In this document: piece by piece, positions 44,562 through 54,224 of the stretch
How positions within the stretch are numbered: the stretch's first letter is position 1
How the letters are laid out: each line of letters starts with the position of its first letter
Source: Syntrophopropionicum sp964397525
Lineage (GTDB): Bacteria > Bacillota > Desulfotomaculia > Desulfotomaculales > Pelotomaculaceae
Assembly: GCA_964397525.1 (NCBI GenBank)
Contig: CAYNIY010000004.1
Span: forward strand, 1-64,000
DNA: 64,000 bases
Direction of reading: 5' to 3'
The notes under the pieces: model-generated
The model's input: the letters and a program-made list of their open reading frames with translations, nothing else
Databases searched by the model: none
Told to the model about the DNA's origin: nothing
Program-made: the position numbers and the translations under genes

Positions 44562-45217
44562 AAGCGGAAGCAGCTATGAAAGTAAATAGCATAGTATTTT
44601 TTATTGACTTCGACGGCACCATAACGAAAAAAGATACCTGCGCCGCTATGGTTGAGGCGTTTGCCGGCGATGGCTGGCGGGAAATAAATGAGCGCTGGGA
44701 AAGAAAGGAGATTTCCACAGAGCAGTGCGCCAACATGACCTTCAGCCTTTTCCGGGGTGATATCAGCGATCTGGATAAGCTGATGGACACCATGGAAATT
44801 GACGAGTATTTCAAAGAGTTTATTGATTTTTGCCGTAACAAGGGCTACGGAGTCTTTATACTCAGCGACGGTTATGATTACTGCATTAAAAATGTGTTTG
44901 CCAGGTATGATATTGAATTGCCGTATTATGCGAACAGGATGGTTTATGATGAGGGCTTCAGGATCGAATGTTCCGGCACAAATCCAGACTGCGGGATCTG
45001 TGGGACCTGTAAAAGCAGTTTGCTTGAAAGCCTGAAAGGTGAGGGTAACCTGGTTGTCTATGTTGGAGACGGCTATTCAGATACCTGCCCCGCCACGAAG
45101 GCCGATGTGATATTTGCCAGGGATGATCTGCACAGGTACTGCAGGGATAACGGCATCAGCGCCAGGTATTTTGATACCTTCAACGATATTATTTTATATT
45201 TGCGTTCATTGTTATAG
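44558..45217 (+). CDS. HAD-superfamily phosphatase (MtnX-like)
   Basis: 219-aa HAD hydrolase. Motif I is IDFDGTIT (nucleophile Asp), motif II ILSDGY, motif IV VGDGYSDTCPA. A cysteine cluster CGICGTCKSS resembles that of MtnX-type phosphatases. The ATG at 44558 overlaps the thiC stop (ATGA) with ggag seven bases upstream, so it is the last cistron of the TPP-controlled operon. That suggests dephosphorylation of a thiamine intermediate such as thiamine monophosphate or HMP-P, but the methionine-salvage substrate of MtnX is the alternative. No thiL is seen in the window. Confidence 0.8.
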   Translation: MKAEAAMKVNSIVFFIDFDGTITKKDTCAAMVEAFAGDGWREINERWERKEISTEQCANMTFSLFRGDISDLDKLMDTMEIDEYFKEFIDFCRNKGYGVFILSDGYDYCIKNVFARYDIELPYYANRMVYDEGFRIECSGTNPDCGICGTCKSSLLESLKGEGNLVVYVGDGYSDTCPATKADVIFARDDLHRYCRDNGISARYFDTFNDIILYLRSLL

Positions 45218-45370
45218 CAAGTGATACATGTGATAGGAAACCGCCAGAAACTATAAAAACTTTTTATGGAAATTTTATTAAACTTCGGCAAGAACGAGAT
45301 TCTTCATTTCGTTTATGAAAGACAGGGATTAAACAAGGATTTACGCGTCTCTGTCGCTGAAGTTTATTTT

Positions 45371-45401
45371 TTGTTTTAAGATATGGCATCCATGATATAA
45401 T
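45371..45401 (+). promoter_or_regulatory. Possible promoter for uppP
   Basis: Extended -10 TGATATAAT at 45,393-45,401 with TTGTTT 19 bases further up. The 213-base interval before uppP holds nothing else recognisable. Confidence 0.5.
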
Positions 45402-45430
45402 TAAAAGATGTAGTATCGGGGGGTGTTTTT

Positions 45431-46222
45431 TTGACGGTATTTCAAGCACTGGTGATGGGTGTGATCCAGGGTTTGGGTGAATTCCTTCCCATATCCAGCT
45501 CGGCACACCTGGTACTGGCGCCTTGGGCTTTTGGCTGGGAAGATCCCGGCCTGTCCTTTGACGTGGCGCTGCACATGGGAACGCTGTTTGCCGTGGCGGC
45601 ATTCTTCTGGAGGGACTGGGCAGAACTTTTCAGCGAGGCCATAATTAAGCGCAGCGGCAGTCAAAAGGCCTCTATGTTCTGGTACCTGATGGTGGCGACT
45701 ATTCCCGGTGGACTGGCCGGCTACCTTTTAGAAGAGCAGGCGGAAACTATTTTCAGAAACCCGCTGGTCATAGCTGTGATGCTGATTTCCATGGGCATAA
45801 TACTATACCTGGTTGACCGTTACGCGCTAAAAAGAAAAGACATGCATAAAATAGCATTTTCTGACAGCCTGCTGATTGGGCTGTCACAGGCCTTTGCCAT
45901 CATCCCCGGGGTTTCCCGCTCCGGTGTGACCATGACTGCGGGGCGGGCGCTCGGCATGACGCGCGAAACTGCAGCCCGGTTTTCATTTCTGTTGTCCACC
46001 CCGATAATACTTGGCGCGGGGGTAATGAAAGTAGGAGATATAGCGCCAGGTGATATTAACCTTGCTTTCATTACAGGAATTGTGTCAGCTGCTGTGGTTG
46101 GTTTCCTCTCCATTGGATTTCTCCTTAAGTACCTGACTGAAAGAAGCTTTGCACTGTTTGTATGGTACCGCTTATTCCTGGGCCTTGCTATTATCATGCT
46201 GGTTTTTGTCCGGGCGGCGTAA
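45431..46222 (+). CDS. uppP: Undecaprenyl-diphosphatase
   Basis: Membrane enzyme of the BacA type that recycles the C55 carrier lipid; also confers bacitracin tolerance in relatives. Motif 1 GLGEFLPISSSAHLVL and motif 2 PGVSRSGVTMTAGRALG hold the catalytic Glu and Ser/Arg residues. 263 aa with about eight membrane helices. TTG at 45431 after cggggggtg. It completes the undecaprenyl cycle begun by uppS at 8.7 kb. Confidence 0.95.
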   Translation: MTVFQALVMGVIQGLGEFLPISSSAHLVLAPWAFGWEDPGLSFDVALHMGTLFAVAAFFWRDWAELFSEAIIKRSGSQKASMFWYLMVATIPGGLAGYLLEEQAETIFRNPLVIAVMLISMGIILYLVDRYALKRKDMHKIAFSDSLLIGLSQAFAIIPGVSRSGVTMTAGRALGMTRETAARFSFLLSTPIILGAGVMKVGDIAPGDINLAFITGIVSAAVVGFLSIGFLLKYLTERSFALFVWYRLFLGLAIIMLVFVRAA

Positions 46223-46342
46223 CAGATTCTCGAAATATATAGCACTGCCAAGCCCTCTTCCAATATGCCGGGAGGGCCGGTATTATAAGTATTTAAAGGA
46301 TTTTCAGCCCGGCTGTGGTATATTATTTCTGGAGGTTTTAAC

Positions 46343-48580
46343 ATGGGTGCTCAGGGGCAATTAAAGGATGAACTGAAATATGAAATATTTGGTATCGCCC
46401 TGTTTGCGTTGGGTATACTGGGTATTGTCAGCCTGCTGTCACCCGACGCAGGCTACATCAGCGCGATAATTTACCGGGCCCTCAAGAGCATTGCCGGTGA
46501 AGGCAGTTATATATTCCCCTTCCTTTTAATTTTAATCGGGGTGAAATTGGTACGCAGCCGGAGCCAGGCCAAGATTAACGATCAGATGTACGGAGTGATC
46601 CTGTTATTCCTGGTCGTTCTTGCTTTTTTCCACCTGGCAATTCCGGTTGACGATTCTTTTTCAGCAGGCCTGGCAGGTGACGGCGGAGGATTAATCGGAG
46701 CGCTGATCAGTTATATCTGCAGGAAGTCTTTCGGTATCACAGGCACCTATGTTATCCTGATCGCTGCAGCTGTAATCGCGCTGCTGCTTCTGACCAACCT
46801 TTCTGCATCGGCCATGATAAAAGGATTTACAGAGAAAGTGCAGCAGGCATTAAAAAAATTATGGCAGACTGTCATGAACTTTATCTTTGAAGAGGTAGAC
46901 GAGGGAAAAGAAGTCAGGGCTGCCGCACCGGTTATTTTTGATCACGAGGAAGAACAGCTTTCTGCTTTTGATCGGTTTAACAATGAAATGGTTAAAAGTG
47001 AGAAAGAAAGGCTCCCCATATTGACTCCTGCTGTAAAAAGCAGGCAGGAAGTCACTGGTGAAGCGGCCGCTGGCGGCGGAACAGATGCATCAGGGGGGGA
47101 TAATGAAGTTTTTGATCTTTTTGCCAAAGGTTACACGCGCGAATTACCTTCTTACCGGCTGCCTCCCGTATCGCTTCTCTCGCGGCCGCCCCGTGCAAAA
47201 AATGTGCGTTTAAACAAAGATATTAATGAAAACATACGCATACTCGAAGAAACCCTGGAGAGCTTCGGGGTAAAAGCCAAAGTGCTGCAGGTCTCCAGAG
47301 GGCCGGCTATCACGCGTTATGAGATCCAGCCGCCTTCCGGGGTGAAGGTCAGCCGGATTGTTGCACTGGCTGACGACATTGCCCTTTCAATGGCCGCGCC
47401 GGATGTGCGCATTGAGGCGCCGATTCCCGGTAAAGCTGCCGTGGGGATAGAGGTGCCGAACAAAGAGATTTCCATGGTCCACCTGAGAGACCTCCTGGAG
47501 TCGCAGGAATTTCTTCAGTCGGGATCCAAGCTTAGCATAGCTCTGGGTAAGGATATTGCCGGTAACCCGGAAGTTGCCGATCTGACAAAAATGCCGCATT
47601 TGTTAATTGCAGGCGCCACAGGTTCCGGTAAAAGCGTATGCCTTAATACGCTGATCGCCAGCATCCTGTTCAAGGCCTCGCCGGAAGAAGTAAAATTACT
47701 GATGATTGACCCCAAGATGGTTGAGCTGGCAACTTACAATGGCATACCCCACCTGGTTAATCCGGTAGTCACCGATCCCAAGAAGGCGGCAACGGCCCTG
47801 CGCTGGGCAGTCAGGGAGATGGAGCGGCGTTATGCGCTCTTTGCTCAAGCTGAAGCGCGTGATATAACACGTTACAACAAATTATTTGCAAACAAGGATC
47901 ACAGCAGCGGCGAGCAGCCCCTGCCTTTGATTGTAGTAATTATCGATGAGCTGGCTGACCTGATGATGGTGGCGCCGGCGGATGTTGAGGACGCTGTCTG
48001 CAGGCTGGCGCAGATGGCCAGAGCTGCGGGAATACACCTGGTTGTTGCCACACAGCGGCCATCGGTTGATGTGATTACCGGGCTGATCAAGGCCAATATT
48101 CCTTCAAGAATATCATTTGCTGTTTCATCCCAAATCGATTCCCGGACAATCCTTGACATGGCCGGGGCGGAAAAGCTGCTTGGAAAAGGGGATATGTTGT
48201 TCTTTCCGATGGGTGCGTCGAAACCTGTGCGGATCCAGGGAGCGTACCTATCAGACCGTGAAGTGGAGGACCTGGTTAATTACCTGAAGAAACAGGCTGA
48301 ACCGGTTTATGATGAGGAAATCCTTACGGTGGTACAAGAAGACGAAGTAATGCCGGAAATGGAAGACGAGCTGCTGGCTCAGGCAGTAAAAATCCTGATT
48401 GAAAGCGGACATGCCTCGATTTCCATGCTTCAGAGGCGCCTGCATATCGGTTATGCCAGGGCTGCGCGGCTGATAGACATGATGGAGCAGCGTGGCATTG
48501 TAGGCGGTTACGAGGGCAGCAAACCGAGATCGGTTCTGATGACCCTGGACCAGTACAACCAGGTTTTCAGGCAGAAATAA
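46343..48580 (+). CDS. ftsK: DNA translocase FtsK/SpoIIIE
   Basis: Septal DNA pump. Four hydrophobic helices in the first ~160 residues, a short charged linker, the alpha/beta motor with Walker A AGATGSGKSV and Walker B VVIIDELADLMM, and the gamma winged helix at the C-terminus (SISMLQRRLHIGYARAARLI). 745 aa, the SpoIIIE size, so it may act both in chromosome segregation at division and in forespore packing. ATG preceded by ggagg. Confidence 0.95.
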   Translation: MGAQGQLKDELKYEIFGIALFALGILGIVSLLSPDAGYISAIIYRALKSIAGEGSYIFPFLLILIGVKLVRSRSQAKINDQMYGVILLFLVVLAFFHLAIPVDDSFSAGLAGDGGGLIGALISYICRKSFGITGTYVILIAAAVIALLLLTNLSASAMIKGFTEKVQQALKKLWQTVMNFIFEEVDEGKEVRAAAPVIFDHEEEQLSAFDRFNNEMVKSEKERLPILTPAVKSRQEVTGEAAAGGGTDASGGDNEVFDLFAKGYTRELPSYRLPPVSLLSRPPRAKNVRLNKDINENIRILEETLESFGVKAKVLQVSRGPAITRYEIQPPSGVKVSRIVALADDIALSMAAPDVRIEAPIPGKAAVGIEVPNKEISMVHLRDLLESQEFLQSGSKLSIALGKDIAGNPEVADLTKMPHLLIAGATGSGKSVCLNTLIASILFKASPEEVKLLMIDPKMVELATYNGIPHLVNPVVTDPKKAATALRWAVREMERRYALFAQAEARDITRYNKLFANKDHSSGEQPLPLIVVIIDELADLMMVAPADVEDAVCRLAQMARAAGIHLVVATQRPSVDVITGLIKANIPSRISFAVSSQIDSRTILDMAGAEKLLGKGDMLFFPMGASKPVRIQGAYLSDREVEDLVNYLKKQAEPVYDEEILTVVQEDEVMPEMEDELLAQAVKILIESGHASISMLQRRLHIGYARAARLIDMMEQRGIVGGYEGSKPRSVLMTLDQYNQVFRQK

Positions 48581-48643
48581 AACATCATATAACTCTGGTT
48601 AAAACCGGCTTGAATAAAATTGTGAGGTTGTGGACAAGCTTTA

Positions 48644-49690
48644 ATGATTGCAGAGATTACAATAAACGAAGCATTCAAGATGAACAAAGCGCTGTTTGTT
48701 GATGTGCGTTCAGAAGACGAGTATGCAAAAGATACAATCCCCGGTGCTGTTAATGTCCCTGTCTTAAATAACGAAGAACGGGCCCTGGTGGGGACTTTAT
48801 ACCATCGTGAAGATTCTGCCTCCGCCAGAAGGCTTGCCCTGGAACTGGTGGCGCCGAAACTTCCCGGCAAGATAGCCAGTGTTGACAGCAATGCTCCCGA
48901 CGGTGAACTTGTTGTTTTCTGCTGGCGCGGCGGTGAACGCAGCAGGTTTATGGCATCAGTGCTTGACACCATGGGTTACAACGTCTACCGGATCAGAGGC
49001 GGTTATAAATCCTACCGCCGTTATGTTAAAGAGTATCTGGATAAGGAAGAGCTGACCCAGAGAGCAGTTGTCCTACATGGTTTGACCGGGGTTGGGAAGA
49101 CCGATGTGCTGAAGCGCCTGGGGCAAAAAGGGCTGCCAGTGCTGGATCTGGAAGGATTGGCCCAGCATAGGGGATCAGTTTACGGCAAGATCGGGTTACC
49201 GCCCTCGCCGTCGCAAAAAGCTTTTGAGAGTGAAATAGTAAGATTTTTGTCTTCTATTGAGGACGAAGGAATATTTATCGTGGAGTGCGAAAGCAGAAGG
49301 GTAGGGAACCTGCTTGTCCCGCCGCCATTGATGAGGGCGATCAGGGATGGGGTAAGAGTACTGCTGTATGCCCCACTGGCAGACAGGGTCAGGCGGATCC
49401 ATGAAGTTTATACGGATGGCCCTGGGAATAACGTTGAGAAATTACAGGAAGCCACTGCTTCACTGTCAAAAAAAATAGGCCGCAGCAAGGCTGAAGAACT
49501 AAATAGGATGCTGGAAGAAAGAAATTTTGAACCAGTATTTTCATTTCTGCTGCAAAAACATTACGATCCGCTATATAAGTACCCGGAAGGGCCGAGCGAG
49601 GATTACAATTTTGCAGTGGACACGAAAGACATTGAAGAAGCGTCTGATCTGGTCTACAATTTTGTGGCAAGTCTGCCGAAATATAAATGA
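48644..49690 (+). CDS. mnmH: tRNA 2-selenouridine synthase MnmH
   Basis: Replaces sulfur by selenium in 2-thiouridine at the tRNA wobble position using selenophosphate. N-terminal rhodanese domain with the active cysteine Cys93 in VFCWRGGERS; C-terminal P-loop domain with HGLTGVGKTD (about 145-154). 348 aa, complete. It implies that selenophosphate synthetase (selD) exists elsewhere in the genome; none is in this window. The ribosome site is weak. Single gene between ftsK and the RodZ-like gene. Confidence 0.92.
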   Translation: MIAEITINEAFKMNKALFVDVRSEDEYAKDTIPGAVNVPVLNNEERALVGTLYHREDSASARRLALELVAPKLPGKIASVDSNAPDGELVVFCWRGGERSRFMASVLDTMGYNVYRIRGGYKSYRRYVKEYLDKEELTQRAVVLHGLTGVGKTDVLKRLGQKGLPVLDLEGLAQHRGSVYGKIGLPPSPSQKAFESEIVRFLSSIEDEGIFIVECESRRVGNLLVPPPLMRAIRDGVRVLLYAPLADRVRRIHEVYTDGPGNNVEKLQEATASLSKKIGRSKAEELNRMLEERNFEPVFSFLLQKHYDPLYKYPEGPSEDYNFAVDTKDIEEASDLVYNFVASLPKYK

Positions 49691-49839
49691 TAAGACTATC
49701 AGACAGAAAAAGACAAGCTATGATATGGTTTTAGTCAGGTACAGCAAGGCGAACAAGGTTATATGTCAATTTACACCAGCCGCTGTTTAATAACTGGAAA
49801 TGATAAAATCAACTTTAGGCTGGCTGAGAGGTGAGTCTT

Positions 49840-50577
49840 TTGGGAATCGGCAATATGCTGAAAGAAGCAAGAGAGGCCCGCGGGCTGACGCTGGATAAGG
49901 TGGAGGCAGAAACAAAAATACGCAAGAAATACATTGCTGCGATGGAGCAGGATGAGTTTCAAGCTTTACCCGGATCTGCTTATGCCAAGGCTTTTCTTAA
50001 AAACTACGCGAAATATTTGAACATCGACACGGAAGAGATCACAGAGACTCTTAAAAAGATTCAACCCATGGAAAACGTTCAGACAGAAACACCCAAGACG
50101 GCAGATAAGAAAGCAGCCAAAAAAGCAGGTCTGACGAGATACTGGCTGCACTTTGCGGCTGTGCTGCTGATCACTGCTTTGGCTGTATCAGTTTACTACG
50201 GCGCCAGTGGTTTAAATAAGAACAGTGGTGCGGCAGGAGAAGGGGAGAACCAAGCTGCGATTGAAGCGGCCCCTCAGGAAGACACCCTGCAGCAGGCGCC
50301 TCCCCAGGAAAACAGCCCAAAAATTACGGGTATTAATGTTGTCCTTAACGTTAAAAGCGACAGGAGCTGGACTAGCGTTATCGTTGACGGAAACCAGGTA
50401 TTTCAGGGCGAGATAAAAGCAGGGGAATCGAAATCATTTGAAGGCAAAGAAAAAGTTTTGATTACCTTGGGTAACGCTGGTGTGGTTGAAGTGCTTGAGA
50501 ACGGGAAGATCGTTGGATTCCTGGGCGCCCCAGGGGAAGTTGTTGAGCATGAATTCAAAGCGCCCGCTGTCCAATGA
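49840..50577 (+). CDS. RodZ-like helix-turn-helix membrane protein
   Basis: 245 aa. An N-terminal Cro-type HTH (MLKEAREARGLTLDKVEAET, then YIAAMEQDEF), one membrane helix near 110-130 (WLHFAAVLLITALAVSVYYG), a Pro/Gln/Glu stretch and a C-terminal DUF4115 beta domain. RodZ links MreB to the membrane and rod shape. TTG at 49840 is six bases after gagaggtga; a GTG at 49831 lies in that site. Followed by repeat DNA. Confidence 0.88.
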   Translation: MGIGNMLKEAREARGLTLDKVEAETKIRKKYIAAMEQDEFQALPGSAYAKAFLKNYAKYLNIDTEEITETLKKIQPMENVQTETPKTADKKAAKKAGLTRYWLHFAAVLLITALAVSVYYGASGLNKNSGAAGEGENQAAIEAAPQEDTLQQAPPQENSPKITGINVVLNVKSDRSWTSVIVDGNQVFQGEIKAGESKSFEGKEKVLITLGNAGVVEVLENGKIVGFLGAPGEVVEHEFKAPAVQ

Positions 50578-50712
50578 GACGTGGGACGTGGGACGTGTGG
50601 GAACTGCTGGTGAGACTTAATTCCCGGCGACTGAAAGGGAATGCAGGAGATACCAACGTCCGACGTCTGACGACCGACGACTAAATTTGTAGGTGTGACT
50701 TTAGTCGCACAA
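50578..50712. repeat. Repeat block after the RodZ-like gene
   Basis: gacgtgggacgtgggacgtg, then acgtccgacgtctgacgacc (as at the window start), then GTGTGACT-TT-AGTCGCAC (one mismatch), the hairpin also at 16,695 and 55,633. A related block follows rimO at 55,557. Confidence 0.7.
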
Positions 50713-50734
50713 AAGTGCAGAACCATCTGATGTA

Positions 50735-50931
50735 TTTATCGTTAAATGATACCAGATTGTGGAATGTAATGTATTCATGACGCATATATCGTTGAATGTT
50801 ATCAGACAGTGGAAAGGGGACACATCCGAATTGGGTTTTATTCATTAGTTCTCGTGTATCCATGTTACGTATATCGTTAAATGATATTAGACAGTGGAAA
50901 GGGGACACACCTCCTTCGGAGGAATGTCCCC
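50735..50931. repeat. Three copies of the composite tatcgtt repeat
   Basis: Partial copy 50,735-50,760; copy 50,785-50,839 with ggggacacatcc but no good right arm; full copy 50,870-50,931 with GGGGACACACCTCC-tt-cGGAGGaaTGTCCCC. This and the preceding block fill the 392-base stretch between the RodZ-like gene and degV; no gene is seen in it. Confidence 0.75.
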
Positions 50932-50969
50932 AAGTATGCGAAAATATGCCGCCATAGGCGGTTTCTTTT

Positions 50970-51818
50970 TTACTCCGGGATGATCGCTATTCCCAGTGCG
51001 CCGAGGCCAGTATGAGTGCCGATAACTGCGCCCAGAGTGGAGTACAAAATCTCATCACAGTCCAGCAGCGGCATTATTTTCTGATGGAGCTGCTTGATGC
51101 CATCGGGATCCATGCCATGCATCAGAGCGCATTTGAACCTGCCATTTCCTGTTTTTTCTACAATAATCTGCGCCAGTTTGTCAATAGCTCTTGTCCTGCC
51201 CCTTGCTTTTTCCAGGGGATGGACAACTCCATCCTTCAAAAACAAAATCGGTTTTATATTGAGGAGTGTGCCCAAGAAGGCCTGAGCTTTGCCAATCCGC
51301 CCTCCCCGGGCCAGGTAATCAAGGCTGTCAACAATAAAAAACAGCTCTGCTCCGGAGATCATGTGTTTAACAGCGCTGATGATTTCTGTCTTGGTTTTGT
51401 CTTCACCTGCAGCGCGCGCGGCTTCAAGGGCTATCAATCCCAGCCCCATGCTTGCCATTCTGGAATCCACTACTTCAATGTCTAAACCTGGGAGCATGTC
51501 TTTCGCCATCAAGGCGGACTGGCAGGTTCCGCTTAAAGCAGAGGAGAGGTGGATGGAAATTATGCTGCTGCAAGAAGCAGATAAATCCCTGTATAGGCTG
51601 CAGAACTCCGACGGTGTTGGCTGAGATGTTCTGGAATATTCATTTCTTTCTACCTGACGCCGGTAAAACTGTTCTGTATCAATATCCACACCGTCTCTGA
51701 GCGGCGGCTCATCATCGCTGAAGATAACTTTTAATGGGACAACGGTAATACCGTATTTTGCCGCTAATTCTTTTGGCAGGTCGGCAGTGCTGTCAGTTAC
51801 TATTTTTACCTGGCTCAA
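50970..51818 (-). CDS. DegV family protein (fatty-acid-binding subunit FakB)
   Basis: 282-aa two-domain lipid-binding protein that presents a fatty acid to the kinase FakA. Signatures: VKIVTDSTADLPKELAAKYG at the N-terminus, the TSQPTPSEF loop that holds the carboxylate, and SALSGTCQSA. The TTG at 51818 is eight bases after aggtg; an ATG at 51824 is only two bases away from it. Follows the FakA gene on the same strand by 54 bases, so the pair is likely one transcript. Confidence 0.9.
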   Translation of the reverse strand: MSQVKIVTDSTADLPKELAAKYGITVVPLKVIFSDDEPPLRDGVDIDTEQFYRRQVERNEYSRTSQPTPSEFCSLYRDLSASCSSIISIHLSSALSGTCQSALMAKDMLPGLDIEVVDSRMASMGLGLIALEAARAAGEDKTKTEIISAVKHMISGAELFFIVDSLDYLARGGRIGKAQAFLGTLLNIKPILFLKDGVVHPLEKARGRTRAIDKLAQIIVEKTGNGRFKCALMHGMDPDGIKQLHQKIMPLLDCDEILYSTLGAVIGTHTGLGALGIAIIPE

Positions 51819-51872
51819 ACACATCACACCTGACTCATCATTTAATCCTTTGCTGCAAGTCAACTTATATTT

Positions 51873-53501
51873 TCATTCAACAGATATGATCAGGTCATAC
51901 ACGGGCTGGCCGCCCTCATGTATTTCAAACTCGAGTCCGCTGAATATTTCCTGCATTTCCTCTGCAAGCATTGCCATTAGTGCTTCATCCAGGCTTTCTC
52001 CGCGATATAGAGTAACTAGTCCCTCATTATTTGTTTTCATAATTTTCAGGGCATCTTCGAGTACCCTGGAAAGGGCTGAGCCCGATACCTGAAGATCCCC
52101 ATCAATTATGCAAATATATTCACCTTTTTTTATGTTTAAATTTCCATAAACAGTATCACGTATCGCATGTGTCACCTCTCCGGTGCGTACCGTGTTCAGA
52201 GCTTCTTTCATTTTTTTTGTTGTCATTTCAAAATCGGCCTCGGTATTCAAGGCTATCAGGGCGGCGATCCCCTGAGGTATGCTTTTTGAAGGTATCACAG
52301 CGATATCTTTTGGTGACATCTTTCTGGCCTGTTCGGCCGAAAGTATTATATTTTTGTTATTAGGCAGAATTATTATTTTTGAAGCAGAGATCTCGCTGGC
52401 GCCTTTTAATATTTCACCGGTGCTGGGATTCAGGGTCTGGCCGCCGTCAATTACAATGTCCGCGCCAAGATTCTTCATGATGGCGGTGATCCCTTCTCCT
52501 GCGCCTACGGAAAGAATACCAAAAGGCTTTGTAAAGTTTGTTAGTTCATTATCTAAAAAAGTATTTCTGTTTTGCTCAATCATGTTATTTATTTTCAGAT
52601 CGTTTATTGTTCCGTAACTGAGGCAGCATTCAAGAACAAGCCCAGGGTGGTTTGAATGAATGTGTATTTTCAACAGCTTGTCATCGCCCACCACCATCAG
52701 ACAGTCACCCAGCGGGGAAAGGCTATTCTTGATAATGCCCTGCGGCAGACATTCTCCCTTCAGAATGAGCTCGGTGCAGTAAGCGAACATTATCGACTGC
52801 TTGCCGCCGGTGTGTGCCGGAATAACTCCGGCAGTAATATTATCTTTTACTTCGGGCAGCACCGGTGTTTGAAGTTTCGCTGACGGAGACGCTGACTTCA
52901 AAGCACGTTTAGCTCCTTCCAGAATTGTGACAAAACCTTTACCGCCAGCGTCCACAACACCGGCCTGTTTGAGTACCGGCAGAAGTTCAGGTGTATTCCC
53001 AAGCGCGGTGCAGGCACTTCTGAATACGGCTGCCAGTGTCCTGAGCAGGTCCAGACTGTTGCTGCGGGCGGCGCCGGCAGCAGATTCTTTAACCACTGTC
53101 AGGATTGTGCCTTCAACAGGAACCATTACCGCACGGTATGCTGTTTGGGAGCCATTATCCAGGGCGGCGGCGAGGTCAGCGGCAGAAGCGTTCTCTTTTG
53201 TGCTTAAAGTCCGGGCAAAACCCTGCAGGACCTGAGAAAGGATCACACCGGAGTTCCCCCTGGCCCCAACAAGTGCCCCCCGGGCCGCGGCTTCGGCAAC
53301 CAAGCCAATATGGTCGGAATTTATTGCTTCGGCCTCCGCTAATGACGCGGCCAGAGTCTGGAACATATTTGAACCGGTATCTCCATCCGGCACGGGAAAC
53401 ACATTTAAAGAGTCAATATGTTCTCTGGATTGCTCCAGCAGTTCTACAGCTCCCCGGAGCATTAATTTCATATCATTGCCATTGAACGTATATACTGACA
53501 T
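51873..53501 (-). CDS. fakA: Fatty acid kinase FakA (DAK/YloV family)
   Basis: Phosphorylates fatty acids bound to FakB/DegV so that exogenous fatty acids can enter phospholipid synthesis. N-terminal DhaL-type kinase domain with NVFPVPDGDTGSNMFQTL, then DAGGKGFVTILEGA, and a C-terminal DegV-like/YloV domain (HIHSNHPG near the middle). 542 aa. Start codon on the minus strand preceded by ggggtg. Divergent from yajQ. Confidence 0.92.
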   Translation of the reverse strand: MSVYTFNGNDMKLMLRGAVELLEQSREHIDSLNVFPVPDGDTGSNMFQTLAASLAEAEAINSDHIGLVAEAAARGALVGARGNSGVILSQVLQGFARTLSTKENASAADLAAALDNGSQTAYRAVMVPVEGTILTVVKESAAGAARSNSLDLLRTLAAVFRSACTALGNTPELLPVLKQAGVVDAGGKGFVTILEGAKRALKSASPSAKLQTPVLPEVKDNITAGVIPAHTGGKQSIMFAYCTELILKGECLPQGIIKNSLSPLGDCLMVVGDDKLLKIHIHSNHPGLVLECCLSYGTINDLKINNMIEQNRNTFLDNELTNFTKPFGILSVGAGEGITAIMKNLGADIVIDGGQTLNPSTGEILKGASEISASKIIILPNNKNIILSAEQARKMSPKDIAVIPSKSIPQGIAALIALNTEADFEMTTKKMKEALNTVRTGEVTHAIRDTVYGNLNIKKGEYICIIDGDLQVSGSALSRVLEDALKIMKTNNEGLVTLYRGESLDEALMAMLAEEMQEIFSGLEFEIHEGGQPVYDLIISVE

Positions 53502-53621
53502 TTGTTATTCACCCCACTGAGTCAAGCTATCCTTTATTTCGACATAACCAGACTATTCACCTTTGAAAGAAAATTCAACTTAAGTTTAGCCAGCGTGAAG
53601 TTTGAAAACCACTGCTGACCT

Positions 53622-53650
53622 TTGACATTTTTCTTTTAAAGATGTACATT
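53622..53650 (+). promoter_or_regulatory. Sigma-A promoter for yajQ
   Basis: TTGACA, 17-base spacer, TACATT, 30 bases before the yajQ start. Confidence 0.65.
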
Positions 53651-53679
53651 TAATAAAAAATCTTAAGGCAGGTGTTTTT

Positions 53680-54177
53680 ATGGCTAAAGAAAACACTTTT
53701 GATATCGTTTCCAAGGTAGACCTTCAGGAGGTCAAGAATGCCGTGGATCAGGCAACACGCGAAATACGCACCCGTTTTGATTTCAAGGGCAGCAGGAGCG
53801 ATATCATTTTTGATGGAGAGCAGATCACGCTGGTTGGAGATGACGATTTTAAATTAAAAAACGTTGTTGATATCCTGGAGGGCAAGATTATAAAACGGGG
53901 AATCAATATTAAGGCCCTGAGGTACGGGAAAGTTGAGCCTGCAGCGAAGGATACAGTGCGCCAGAAGCTTAACCTGGTACAGGGCGTGGATAAGGATCAG
54001 GCAAAAATAATAACCAAACTGGTTAAGGACAGCAAGCTTAAAGTCCAGGTCTCCATACAAGGAGATCAGGTCAGAATAAGCGGTAAAAACAGGGATGATC
54101 TTCAGACTATTATTACGACTATTAAAGATTATGAGTTTGATATCCCTCTGCAGTTCGTAAACTACCGGACGATTTAA
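53680..54177 (+). CDS. YajQ family nucleotide-binding protein
   Basis: 165-aa DUF520 protein with two ferredoxin-like folds. N-terminus ENTFDIVSKVDLQEVKNAVD, FDFKGS, and VRISGKNRDDLQ near the end. Some members bind cyclic di-GMP, others bind tRNA/GTP; the role here is not known. ATG after aggcaggtg. Monocistronic or with rimO 47 bases downstream. Confidence 0.92.
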   Translation: MAKENTFDIVSKVDLQEVKNAVDQATREIRTRFDFKGSRSDIIFDGEQITLVGDDDFKLKNVVDILEGKIIKRGINIKALRYGKVEPAAKDTVRQKLNLVQGVDKDQAKIITKLVKDSKLKVQVSIQGDQVRISGKNRDDLQTIITTIKDYEFDIPLQFVNYRTI

Positions 54178-54224
54178 AATTTTACAATTCAGGGATCATA
54201 CTTGATTTTTGGAAGGATATTTAT

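Noticed and set aside
50578..50931. Repeat-rich interval considered as a phage or IS remnant
   Set aside because: No transposase or phage coding sequence on either strand and no target-site duplication visible.
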